Source of the DNA: Rhabdophis nuchalis
Lineage: Eukaryota > Chordata > Lepidosauria > Squamata > Natricidae
Length of the DNA stretch: 64,000 nt
Reading direction: 5' to 3'
Assembly (NCBI GenBank): GCA_039707465.1
Contig: CM077643.1
Span: 378,550,419 to 378,614,418 of the forward strand
This document shows positions 39,401 through 52,800 of the stretch, piece by piece. Both the position numbers and the translations under genes were made by a program. Under the pieces are notes generated by a model that was not told the DNA's origin, searched no databases, and worked only from the letters and a program-made list of their open reading frames with translations. Position 1 is the first letter of the stretch; each line of letters opens with the position of its first letter.

Positions 39401-42400
39401 TTTCCAATGATCGTGAGAATGGGGCCTGCTTGCAGAAAAAATCAAAAGTAAGTGGACCTGCGCATGGTGGAGTAAAGGGAAGGGCTGGACCTAGTAAGGG
39501 CTGGGAGATAGCCTGGGTCTCCTGGTTGCGGTAGAGCACAAAGAGGGTTCTGGCCTTCTTGGCACAGCAGGGGAAAGGTGATCTGTTTAACAACCTGTGC
39601 ATTTACTTAACAACTGCAACTGGGAGACCTAGCTTGTGGTTATGTGCCATCTCAGTGAGATCTTCACTCAGTGAGATTTCTGTCCCAATTGTGGTCATAG
39701 GTCAAGGACTATCTGTACTTGTATCTATTTTTCAGGAGGCATGCAATGATTTTTTTCCCAATGTGATGCTTCTTTGAAATGCCCAGATGTTTAAATATTT
39801 GCTCATGAGGATTTAAAGTAATTTTTTTCGGCCCTGTGTAACTCCTGAAATCTCTTCCAGATTATGCTTGCCGAAACCTCAGCACATCCCCTGCTGTTAA
39901 ATGTAAGTGTAAATACTTCCTTGGTGGGGATTGATGGGTGTAAGCTGGAATTTTGACTGATGGGATGAAATTACATAGAGGTGTCAGTTTTTTGCACATT
40001 GTTTTAATCTGTTCAGACGTTTTTTGTACGTGTAACAATTAAAAAATAATGAGAAGGAAACTGAAAAGCAAACACGTGGGGTAAATAAAGATGTAGACAA
40101 CAGTAGCCTACTGGGAGAAGCGGGGGTGTGGGAACATTCATTTCACATTAGAAAGAATTTATTTTTTTATCTAACATGTTTCTTTTTGCCTTATAAATGC
40201 TGGGTTCTTTCATAAGCAGCTATGCATAGGAAGCACTTGCAAAAACAAGACTGAAACTTGTAACAGCAGCAGTAATTAAGACACATACCGGCTAATCACT
40301 TAGCTCTGCTTCCCAGGTGTGTTGGGTGATAACTATTGAAAAGGATGGGAATTACAGCTTCACATCTGGAATAGAGGAATATTGCCTCACCATATGGAAA
40401 AGTGAAAGTTATGAGAATGACTAATATAGGCCCAAGGGGTTTGAAATATCTGCATAGCATAGGGCAGGGGTTTGCAAAGTTGGCTCTTTTAAGACTGGTG
40501 GACTTCAACTCTCAGAATTCCCCAGCCAGGTTGGCTGGGGAATTCTGAGAGTTGAAGTCCACCAGTCTTAAAAGACCCAACTTTGCAGACCCCTGGCATA
40601 GGGTATCTCAGTAAGACCTTTTGTTCATCTCATTATGTTGAACAAATTGCTCTCCTGTCAATGAGAGCTGATATCTTTGTTTCCCACAGGATCTGAAATA
40701 TTTATTTATTTTTGCTAACTACTAATGGCATTATATAATTTTGAACTTGTTTTTTCCCCGCCTCTCTTGAATTCTAGGGTGTAGAATAATGCATGCATTT
40801 CTTGCGTCTTTTCTATCTTAGCTAGAACCCACGTTAATTATGACATCAAAGAAGATGTTGCTGTCGTTCGTTTTAACTCCCCTAATTCCAAGGTAAGTTT
40901 TTCCAATTGCTTTTCACTTGGTGAAAGTTATCTAAAACAATAATACATATATTTAGGATACAATGAAGAAAGGATGATGAAGGAAGATCTTGTTCAGAAA
41001 CCGTGTAAGTGGAGGTTGGAAACTTGGAGAGCTAAACAAGGGGTAGGAACTTTTCCGAAATGAAAAAAAAAAAAAGGTGGCAGGTTCTAATATAGTAATG
41101 ACGATAAGAACCATTATAAAACAAAGATTAGTTGTAAGGCTTGGGTGTGGTTTCAACCCAGGTCTATACTGCATAGAGTCTAGTTTCAGCATCAGTTATT
41201 GGCCTCCACAGCAGGACTACATTTTTGTGGGTGGCATGGTGAACTTGGTATATCTGATCTAAGTGATCTTTTTGAAATCCATTCATTCAGAAACTACTGC
41301 TGGTTCAGCTCCAATGGCACAAGCAATAAATGGGCACTTCTTGTTGATCGCAAGTGTCATTGGTGCTGCCTGAGCTGCATTGAATGTCAACTGGCTTCTG
41401 AGCGTAGTTCAACATGCTGGTTGTTATCTATCAACCTCAACATGGCATAAGCCCTGGTTAAACTCAAGCATTCGTGACATCCCGCCTAGACTACTGTAAT
41501 GCTCTCTACATGGGGCTCCCCTTGAGGTGCACCCGAAGACTACAGCTAGTTCAGAATGCGGCCGCGCAGGAGATTTTGGGAGCCTCACGGCATTCCCACA
41601 TAACACCACTCCTGCGCGAGCTGCACTGGCTGCCTGTGGCCTTTTGGGTGCGCTTCAAGGTGTTGATAACCATCTTTAAAACTCTCCATGGCACGGGGCC
41701 TAGTTATCTGCGGGACTGTATCCTACCTCATACATCCCTTTGTCCGATTCGCTCCCATAGAGAGGGATTTCTCCAGGTGCCGTCCACCGGGCAATGCCGG
41801 CTGGCGACGCCCAGGGGAAGGGCCTTCTCTGTGGCAGGCCCAACCCTCTGAAACGACCTGCCCCCCGAACTTAGGACTATCACGGACCTCTGCTCCTTCC
41901 GCCAACATTTGAAGACACATCTCTTCCATCTTGCCAGCCTGGCCTAATCCTCACAACCATGTTTGTAGACTGAATTTTAAATTGTTTTAATTGGATTTTA
42001 AATGGGTTAATAGTATTAGGGAATTTTTAGCACAGGGCATCTCGTATTTAATTGGATTTTAGCCTTAAATTATATTTATTATTGCTATGTTTTGTATTTC
42101 CTATTTTAATTTCCTGTGCACCGCCCTGAGTCCCTCCGGGGAGATAGGCGCGGTTATATAAATTTAATAAAATAAATAAATAAAGGAGGGACCACCTATC
42201 TCCAACTGTTTCTGCCCATCTAGTGCCTTTGGACAGAGTGGATACGCTCAAGTAATAACTGAGTTGGAAGGGACCTTGGAGGTCTTGTAGTCCAACCCCC
42301 TGCTCAAACAGGTAATCCTATACCATTTCAGAGAAATGGCTGTCCAATCTCTTCTTAAAAATCTCTAGTGATGGAGCAGCCATAACTTCTGGAGGCAAAG

Positions 42401-43772
42401 CCATTCCACTGGTTAATTGTTCTCATTGAGAAAAAATTTATCCTTAGTGCCAGGTTGGCTCTCTTCTTGATATGTTTCCATCCATTACTTCTTATAACCG
42501 ATGGAAACTTATAAAAAGGATCTTCATAAAATAGAAGATTATCACAGAATAATCCTCCAGCATCATTCACAATGATTCAATGGCAGCAGCATTTCACAAA
42601 AACACTCAAGCCAAATTGGGGAAGAGAGTATATAACTTCTGAATTATGACAAGAACATGAAGTGACCTTGTATTCCTCCCAGAAGCTGCTGCCAGGCATT
42701 TTGTACTTTTCAAAACAGAAAACACCTCTATCCAAAATTGACCAATTTACCAAAGTCTCATCAATTTATCTTACAGGATTGAGAAAGTGTCTTCTTCTTT
42801 TTTTACTGCTTCAGCCCTCTGAGCTTAATTTGTGGCAGCTTTTCTTATTGCAGTCAAACATTTTAAGCATCCCAGGTTAGCTATGACAAAATCATATCAT
42901 AACAAAATCATATCATAGATAGTGGAGTCCAGTTCTTCAGGATTTTGTCCCTGCATTTTAAATGTATGCTAATCATTACTGTTTAAAAGTACATTGAAAA
43001 GCACATATTTGTGTTTAATTGTGCTTAATTCTTAAATATCATAGCCTCTGTGAGCATTTTGGAGATTGCCAGTTTGAGGTGGGGAGAAAGGATATCTCCA
43101 TCTAATACTGAACTTTGGTTTTAACTTACGGTACCTATTTCTATGTTATAGGTAAACACGTTGTCCAAGGAACTGCAAGCTGAGTTTGTAGATGTAATGA
43201 AAGAAATATGGAGCAATGATGCTGTCAGAAGTGCGGTCCTTATCTCAGGAAAGCCTGGCTGTTTTATTGCAGGGGCAGATATCAAGTACGTTCTACGAAG
43301 GGGAATCCCTGCTAGATAACTGGACATATTTCTTTTGTTTTTAAAAAAAATGATGAGTAAATGGTCACCCCTATTGGGTTATTTTAACATTCTTAGTATA
43401 TGTACTTTTTACATATTTTGCCTGAGAGATTATAGCAAAAAGATTTACTGCTTCTTCCCTAAGCATGCTGTACAGAAAAATAGAAATCAGTTTGCTTTGC
43501 AATTTATCTACAAACAGCCGAGGACAACAAAACAGTTATCGTGCTTAAAATCCTCTGCTCCCTACTGGCAACAAATTGGAATAACACAGGTAGCAGATCA
43601 TAAGCAGATCATTTTAGGGATAGTTTTTATTTTTCATAGATGTTTTTAGCGCAGGATATGTTTAATGTGATTTTAATTTTGTACTTTGTGTCATTTGTTT
43701 TTAATCTCCCTGTGCCCCGTCTCGAGTCCCTTCGGGGAGAGAGCGCGGGTTATAAATAAAATTTATTATTAC

Positions 43773-43864
<92 letters not shown>

Positions 43865-46800
43865 GGATGGCTCCTTCCCAGTTGTGAGTGGTTGGTGACT
43901 TCTAAGTTCAGTGAAAGAAGATGAAGGCATTAACATGTGTTTTATTGCAAAACAAAATTCCCGTCCTTTTGTAAAAGTGTATAAAACTCAGAAATTCAGG
44001 GATATATTTTTCTGAAGAAACCCCCCCCCCCCCAAATGTACCAATCCAACCCATTTTGGGAATTGAGAAGTAAAGTTTCCAATATAAAAATCAGTAATTT
44101 GATGATAACTGAATTGACACTTTCAAGAAGAAAATCAAGGTAGTAGGCAACTGTTTTCTTGCTTACTAGGGAAACATCCCTCCTCCCCAAGTAAATGCTA
44201 TCACCCAGCAAGAATGAAATGAATCTCATTAGAGTATTAGATGAAGTCGACAAAGATTTTAATTCGTATTAACTTAAAGCAATATTCACAAAGAAAACAT
44301 AAGGCAACTCTGGGTCACTTGAAAAAAAACAACCTTCAAATTGCTTTTTTGTAGATATGAAGTAAATATTATTCTCTTCATGAGCCACCATTCAACTGGC
44401 TTTCTCCACTGCTTTCACATTGTAGCATGATTGAGGTTTGTGGGTCCAGCCAAGAAATAACCGAACTATCTCAGGAAGGACAGAAGATGCTGCAGAGCCT
44501 TGAAAAGTCACCCAAGCCCATTGTCGCTGCAATCAGTGGTTCCTGCCTTGGCGGAGGGCTAGAGGTATGAAGAAAGGCTTCCATAAGAGAAATAAAAAAG
44601 AACCTACATACAATAAAAACATATTAATAAAAATTCCAGCTCGCTAATTCTGCCAAACATTTGACTTGAAAAATCTATGGAGCAACCTCAAGAAGAATTA
44701 CTAATGTACGATCGTTTCAGAAAATAGGGATTCTAGCATAAAGAGAAGTAGGTTGGTCTAGTGGTTAAGGCATCAAGCTAAAAAGCTGATAACTCTGAGT
44801 TCTAATCCTACCGTAGACCAGTGGTAGGTTCCGGGCGGTACGGCCATGCTGGTAGTAGGCGGGAGCAGCAGCCACCATACCAGTATGGTGGCTCGTTTCG
44901 CCCACTCACCCGCCCTGTTTTTGAAGCAACCGGGCCAATTGCGCACACACGCACAGCATGCGGCATCTGCATGACCTCCGCCAAGCAGTTGGGTGTCGCA
45001 GGGCAGTGGCGTGCGCATGCACGCACAGCGCACATGCCCAACGAGGACACCCGGTCTCGTGCGCAGCATACCGGTTGCGATGGGAGCCGGAACCCACCAC
45101 TGCCTTAGACATGAAAAACTATTTGGGTGATTTTGGGCTAATCATTCTCTCTCAGCCCAACACACCTCTCAGAGTTGTTATTTTGAGGAAAATAAATAAT
45201 AGAGAATAAAGTTCATACAAAACAATTGCTGGACCCTGGAAGGATTGCTGGATCCTATGAGGAGAAAATGAGTTGTAATTGTGCTTTCTGACTTTTCAGG
45301 TTGCCATCGCTTGCCAATATAGAATAGCCACTAAGGATAAAAAGACAGTCCTGGGGACTCCTGAGATGTTGCTGGGGTTGCTTCCAGGGGCAGGAGCCAC
45401 GCAGAGATTGCCAAAGATGGTGAGATTATCTCTTCGATAAACACCCAGTTTTCTTTCCTGTGCCCCTTTTTTGGATATATGAATTCCCTAATTCTGTATT
45501 TCAGGTAGGAATTCCTGCGGCCTTTGACATGATGTTGACCGGAAGAAATATTCGTGCTGACAAAGCAAAAAAAATGGGACTAGTAGACCAGCTGGTGGAT
45601 CCATTAGGTTAGATTGTGATCTTTCCACCCGTACTTTTTGCCTCAAATTCACGTTGGAGAAGAGAATGTTATGAGAAGATAATATTATTGGAATGAAGGG
45701 AGGGAATACAGCTCTAGGACTGGGATTTAAAGAATGGAGGCAAGTTGTAAATTTGTAGGATGTTCTACAAAGTGGGAACAAGGAAGCTTATTGAGCCAAG
45801 GGGAAAATGAAGGAAGAGTGGGCCACCTTTGCTTGAAATAATTATTTTGTTTATTCAAAACCTTTATAGAGATTCCCCCCTTCTAACCCACTCTGGGAAA
45901 CTCCCAATCAAAAGCCAATCATTCCATCAGTAACAATTCATCTCTGCCTATGGACTTACAATATAATAGAAATTAGTAGAGCAACATATGGATTTTGGAG
46001 GAGGGATAAGAGTGGAAGTTTCATCAGTTGTGGATGCTCCAACACTGGAAGTTTTTAAGAAGAGATGGACAACCATTTGTCTGAATTGGTATAGGGTTTC
46101 CTGCCTAAGCAGGGGGTTGGACTAGAAGACCTCCAAGGTCCCTTCCAACTCTTGTTATTTTGTTAACAGGATTCTTGTGATATTGGAGGTTGTCTTTTCC
46201 GTTATCAAGATTGGCAGGCTATTAATTTTGTTGCACTTGCAGGTCCAGGTATCAAGAGCCCTGAGGAACGGACCATGGAATATCTGGAAGAGGTGGCCAT
46301 TACATTTGCCCAAGGACTAGCCAACAAAACAATTACCCGAAAGATTGACAAAGGGCTGATTCAGAGTGAGTGGGCACAACACTACCAGCTAAAGTAGTTT
46401 TGTTTTGATTCTTGGAAAAGATGCCCTGGCTTTGCTCTTCTGGAAATCTTGGGGTTCCTTCGGCCCACAGGCCAAAATAGCCCAGAGTAGTTTGTCACTG
46501 AACTGCTTTGTCTTACAGAAGTGACGGATTTTGCCTTCACAATTCCATTTATAAGGCAGCAAGTATACAAAACAGTAGAAAAAAAAGTGCAGAAGCAAAC
46601 CAAAGGACTTTATCCCGCACCCTTGAGCATCATTGAGGTAATTCAGGTTTCTTCGGTGGTTTTGGGGTTCCACCCAGGCTTGCAAAGTTAGAGAGCGTGT
46701 ATTTCTGTACCTATGTAGATTCTGCTCGTTTGTTTTCAGCTTTGAATGTTATCAACTTTAGAATAAGATTTGTGGCATATTTGCTCTTGTTTTGGGACAG

Positions 46801-49800
46801 GGGTTTGCCAAGATGACTTGGAACCCAACTTTGGTTCAAGGAAGCTATTTATAAATACATCATTTAGTTACCTGAAAGCCAAACCCTTTGCAGTTTATGT
46901 GTCATAGTTCTTCAGTATTTAACAAACATTCTAAACTACAGTATAGGACAGGGGTCTCCAACCTTTGCAACTTTAAGTCTGAAGGACTACAGCTCCCAGA
47001 CTTCTCCAGCCAGCTTTGCTGGCTGGAGAAGTCTGGGAGCTGAAGTCCTTCAGACTTAAAGTTGCAAAGGTTGGAGACCCCTAGTATAGGAGACCTCTAC
47101 CTGGAGGAGCAAAATATTTTCATTTTAGAAAGGTTGGCTAAAGGTTTTTTAGCTTTTGCAGAGCGGTCATGCTATTTTGGCATCTGTGAGATTATCCCTC
47201 ACAACCGTCTCACTTATTCCATAAACATTAGGAAGTATAAACTGAAAGACCATATCAGCGTATTCACTGACTGAATTTGTAAAACTGCTCTTTGATGGAA
47301 AGTGCTACTTTAAAGAATGCAGCTTAGGTTTCTCTAAAAGAAAAGAGACGTTTTGATGTGGCTTACCTGTTACCTAGAAATATAGTTTCTGCAAAAAGAT
47401 AATCTTTTTATTTTAATTTCTAAAACATTGTTTTAGACTTTGAATTGTATTTGCTGCTTGCTTTACTTTGTTTAATATTCTTCATTTTCTTTTCTCGTTC
47501 CTGTTTGTTGCTATTTATTATATTTATGCATTTAATTGCTCTGAATACATTATTCATTAAATTCCTTTGCTGCCCATTTCACTAATATAGTGGCTTTGGG
47601 TGGTTTGCAAAGTTAATAAAAAATTAAAATGTGCTAAAAAGCAATTAAAAGAATTGAATGGAGAAATTAAAGATTAAAAACGGAGATGCTGGATGACTTG
47701 GGGAGTGAGTTATGTTCTCTAGCCTGCCAGCTACCCCCAACATGGCAGGCCCTGTTGGGATCCCAGTCCAAGCAGCAAAGCCACATTTTTAGATTCTTCC
47801 AGAAGGCCAGGTACATAGAAGCAGACCTCGCCTCCAAAAAGAGAATTACCAGAATTTGGGCTCTCCTCCAGGACCCCACTAGCTGAAATTCTTTGGCCAA
47901 TGGGATTCCAAAGTAGTTTTTTTCCACTGGAACAATTGAGGGCTGGTTAGTTCCATGGGATGAGCAAGTTCCTCAAATACCCTTTACCCATGCCCTAAAG
48001 TGCTTTAAAAGAGACAACCATCGCCTTGAATTGCGCCCAGAAGCAAAACGGCAGCGAATGCAGCTCACACAACAGTTGTGTCACATATTTCACTGAGGGC
48101 CACCCAGAATTGTCTACACTATCTCACTCTGTACCTTTTTTCAGCTTCCAAATATTATTCAAGCACACATTACAGTCATCCAACCAGGAGATGACCAGGC
48201 CAGAAGTGACTCATGTGAAGGGCCTCACAATCCAGGAAAGGGCCCGACTGGCACACAGCATGAAATTATGCAAAAGCTCTTCTAGGCACGACTGTTGCTT
48301 TCGTGGTATGGAGACAATAACTTGGTCCTCAGCACCAATAAGACGAAGGAACTTATAGTGGACTATAGAAAGAATAGATCAGACATCCAGCCCTTGGTTA
48401 TCAATGGAGACCAAGTGGCCAGTTTTATAATTTCTGGGTGTTATCATAAAAGAGGACCTGACCTGGGGCGCTCACATTGCAGCACTGGTCAAAACTGCTG
48501 GTATTGCAAAATAAAACCTGGATGCATTGTTTCACTGAGTTGTTAACTGGTTTCACAAACATGAGATTTCTTCGTGTTCTCCAAAGTTCCCACCTTCTGT
48601 GCTAGAATCTTTTCTGCCAAGGTGGTAAAAAAACCAATTCAGTTGCAAGATCTGGGGAGAGCCAGAAGGGTAGGCAACACATCCTCCAATACTTGGAAAG
48701 TGAAATGACTTTTGATGTGTTCTTTTTCTCTTAACTGTTTTTAATACTATGTTTAATGTCTTAGCTGTTATTGTCAACAATATGGCCTAACTACTTTGAA
48801 AAAAACACCTTATTTGTTGGTTTAGGTAGTGAAAACTGGCCTAGAACAAGGCAATGAAGCTGGCTACCTTCTAGAATCCCAGGTAAAGAATCTTTGATCC
48901 ACTTTTCAAAAGTTTCACGTGATGCTGTCAGAGATCAAACAGCAAGAGATAAATGCTGTAGCAGTGGAAATATTTAGACTAAATAAAAATGGCAAAAGGA
49001 GTTACAAGATACCAGAGGAGAAGCAGGACCGATACACCAAAAAGCTAAAAAAGAGTTGAAATTTTAAAAAGGGGCAAGAGATGATGGATAAGCAGAGAAT
49101 ATTTTTAGTATAGTTGTTATTTTAATAAGTGTTAGAAAAAAGTAGAAAGTAGAAATTGGGAAAACAATATTCTGTAAACTGGAGTAGAATAGAATAGAAT
49201 AGATTATGATTACTATCTATACACAAATGTTAGAAGTTGAAAAAGTATGTCTATGTATACTTAAATGGTAATATCACTATCAGAATTGTATGCAAGATAT
49301 ATTGACTCAGATAATACACTGTCTACTAAACACCTATGGATGTTAAAGAAAAAATATATAAATAAAATTATATATTTTTAAAAAGTTTCACGTGATGCTT
49401 AAAAGATGATTGGCTTAAATAGGTGACAGGCTGGTAGTGACTTTTGCCTTGATGCCATTTCATGTCTTAGTACTACTAGATGAATAGTTGGTACATTTTC
49501 CAAAATTTGATCTTCAGAACTTGTCATTTTTGTTATAATTATTTTCTCATCATTACCTGGATATTCTCTGCAGCTTGATTTTCATGCCTCTAGTTTGTAA
49601 CTACTCAGTCAAGACATCAAATTTCCCACCTCCTCAACATTCTTTATGCTAAGAGAGAAAAGGATATTATTGTATAATACTATTGGGAACGTGTGAGAAT
49701 CTTTCTTATTGTTCTCAATATATTTTTCAGAGGTAATTTATCAGCAGCTCTGTAAAGCAGGGGTCTCCAACGTTGGCAACTTGTGAACTTCAACTTCCAG

Positions 49801-52800
49801 AGTTCCTCAGCCAGCTTTGCTTTGCTGGCTGAGGAATTCCGGAAGTTGAAGTCCACAAGTCTTAAAGTTGCCAACGTTGGAGACCCCTGCTCTAAAGTCT
49901 TTATCTTGAAGCCTTAGCAGTATCCTCCTTGAGTTTTCAGTGCTGTTTTGTTGCAGGTTTCCTCCAGTAGTCAGGGACATTGAGTGATCAGTTGCTCTCT
50001 CGGATAATTTCTGATTTTACATCTTTATTTCAAAAAAGAAACTAGCCTTCAGCCCTACAAGCCAGAATGAGATAGAATGTGTGATCCATTCTTTTATTTT
50101 GTAAGAAAAATCTGTTTTCAGTAAATCACTGAACAAAATCCTAACAATAACATAAGGAACACCTAGATAAGGGTATACAAAAAACCTTTGATGCAAAGTG
50201 TCTGCTGTCTTATTTTTTAAAAATGACAATTCAGTTTTTTGGGGTGTAACACTGTGTTTCATTTCTTCAGTTGCTTTCAAACCATCATCAGCTATTGTGA
50301 TGACCCAGTTTTTGTAACATTAAGCCATGGTCCATAGATAGAAACAATATTTGTAATATTTCTAACAGGATGAATTTTTTTTTAATGGTGACTTTTAAAC
50401 CTGTATAATGGTATAATAGTTTAAACCATGGATTATAATGGCATTTTCTTTCATGGATTATGACACAAAGCAAAAAAGCAACCAGCAAGAAAAATAAGTA
50501 TATTTTTTTATTGGTACACCGTATACAGCAAAATTAAAAACACATCTGTATTTAAGCTTTTTGTCTGGAAAGCTTGCTAAAATGCCTATGTTATTGATTA
50601 TTATTATTGAATAAAGATGCATGTATTGCTACATTATTGCTCTTTATATGGATTTAACATCAAAAATATGTTACACACTATCATCACCAGTTAGAAGCAA
50701 GTGTAATTTCTAAGCTAAACCAGATGAAAAATCAGCAAGTTTAGTGGGAAATGCCATGCACATGAATACTACAGCAGTTTTCTTTAACACTGACCCTTTT
50801 AAATACCTTTTGTGGCCACAGACTACAAAGGTTTTTCAAGCCTTCATGACACCCCCCCCCCCCCGTGACAATATTGTGACTCCCACCAATGTTAATTTGT
50901 AGTTAGTCCTCTGATGTGCCCTTCTATAGAGTGCTTGTTTATTCTTTGCTGTTACTTCAGGATGGCGTTATGATTCTATGGCAGTTCCTCTGAATGTTTC
51001 TTTTTTATTTTCTCTCCACTTCTTCCACCCCCACCTCTTGCAGAAATTTGGGGAACTCGGGATGACTCCTGAATGCAAGGCCTTAATGGGGCTCTATCAT
51101 GGTCAGGTGCAGTGCAAGAAGAACAAATTTGGGGAGCCCAAGCAACCAGTCAAGTAAGTTCAACTATTTGAACAGCGTCCAGGCTGTGCTGGCTAGAACA
51201 GTTCTATCTGTTTGTATGTAAAAGATTAGATAGTTTGCATTAATAACATGCAGGCCAGTTCAAAGGGCGGGAATGTCACTTAGCCAATTCAATTTATTTT
51301 GAGAGGACTGGCTCTGAAATTGTTGAATGCATTCTAACTAAGCCAAAACCCATTTTCCCTGCTTGTCCTGGTAGGACAGAAAGTTAGTGGCCCTGCTTTG
51401 CTTCAGATTGGGCTTTGCATGCACAGGCAAAGTCAGAATCTTGGCAGGACCATGCTCAAAGCTTTCTACACAGCCAGCTTGTCCACTGCAAAGCAGGGAA
51501 AATGAAAGTTTGTATCCTAATTGCATTGAAAATGCTGACATTCAGACAACTAATAAAGATCTTAGTTTCTGTTGATTCTTTTTTAATGTAACTTGAAATG
51601 CATTATTGGGGTTTATAGATAAACATTTCTCCCAAATGTTTATATAAATTATACACTTGTTAAATTCAGTAGGATTCTGGGCTCAAAAAATTACATTGGC
51701 CTAGCTTGAAGCAGAAGTGACCAGTAAGCTAAGGGGGACATTTAATGCTTTTTAACTAGTAAATTATTCAAACTTGTTTTAATTATTTGCTTACTTTTTC
51801 AGCATTATTAAAAAGGAGAAATTTTAAATGTGAATTATTTATTTATTATGTAAATTATATTGAATTTGTTATTTTCTCTTATCTTGTGAATTTCTTTTTC
51901 TTGATTCCCTCTTTGTGCAGGAATCTTGCTATTCTGGGAGCAGGTTTGATGGGTGCAGGAATTGCTCAGGTTTCTATGGAAAAGGGTCTTAAGATCATAA
52001 TGAAGGACACTACTCTGGATGGCTTGAGCAAGGGACAGCAGCAGGTCTATAAAGGGTATGTCCACTTAGGATCTTACTTCTGGTGTATCTGCAGTCTGGA
52101 GAGATTGGAATCCTGCAGTAACATCAGCCCTGAATTGTCAGTATTTGTCATTTTTGAAGCAGTAATAATATCTTTTTGCTCTTCAAAAGCTCTTCATGTC
52201 ATAAATGTACAGGCTGAAGAAGCTTATTACAGGAGCAAGTGTGACTCCAACAATATCCTTTTCTTCCAGCATTGCTTATGTTGGAATTCAGTATCTTTGT
52301 ACCTAACTCTTTCCTAATAAAATAAGGACATGATAGCAGTGTTCCAATATCTCAGGGGCTGCCACAAAGAGGGAGTCAAGCTATTCTCCAAAGGACCTGA
52401 GGGCAGGACAGGAAGCAATGGATGGATATTAATCAACGACACAAGCAATCTAGAACTAAGGAGAAATTTTCTGACAGTTAGAACAATTAATCAGTGGAAC
52501 AACTTGCCTCCAGAAGTTGTAACTGCTCCAGCACTGGAAGTTTTCAAAAAGAGATTAGGCAGCTATTTGTATGAAATAGAAAAGGGTTTCCTGCCTAAGC
52601 AGGGAGTTGGACTAGAAGACCTCCAAGGTCCCTTCCAACTCTATTATTCTGATTCAATAATCTTACTGTGTCTTAATTTGTCACTGTGACTAATTTGGGC
52701 ATTCATATAAATTTTCTAAATAAATACATTTAAAAAAATAATGAATCTTTAGAAGCTGCTGGCATTACTGAAGAGCTATTATAGTTTCTCAATTACTTAG

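Noticed and set aside
41474..41851. 125-codon plus-strand frame as a candidate gene
   Set aside because: It is the C-terminus of an L2-like LINE ORF2 with its 3' tail; related copies lie at 35.2 and 3.2 kb.
51787..52317. 176-codon open frame around HADHA exon 12
   Set aside because: It is exon 12 read through both flanking introns; the exon boundaries are clear GT-AG sites.
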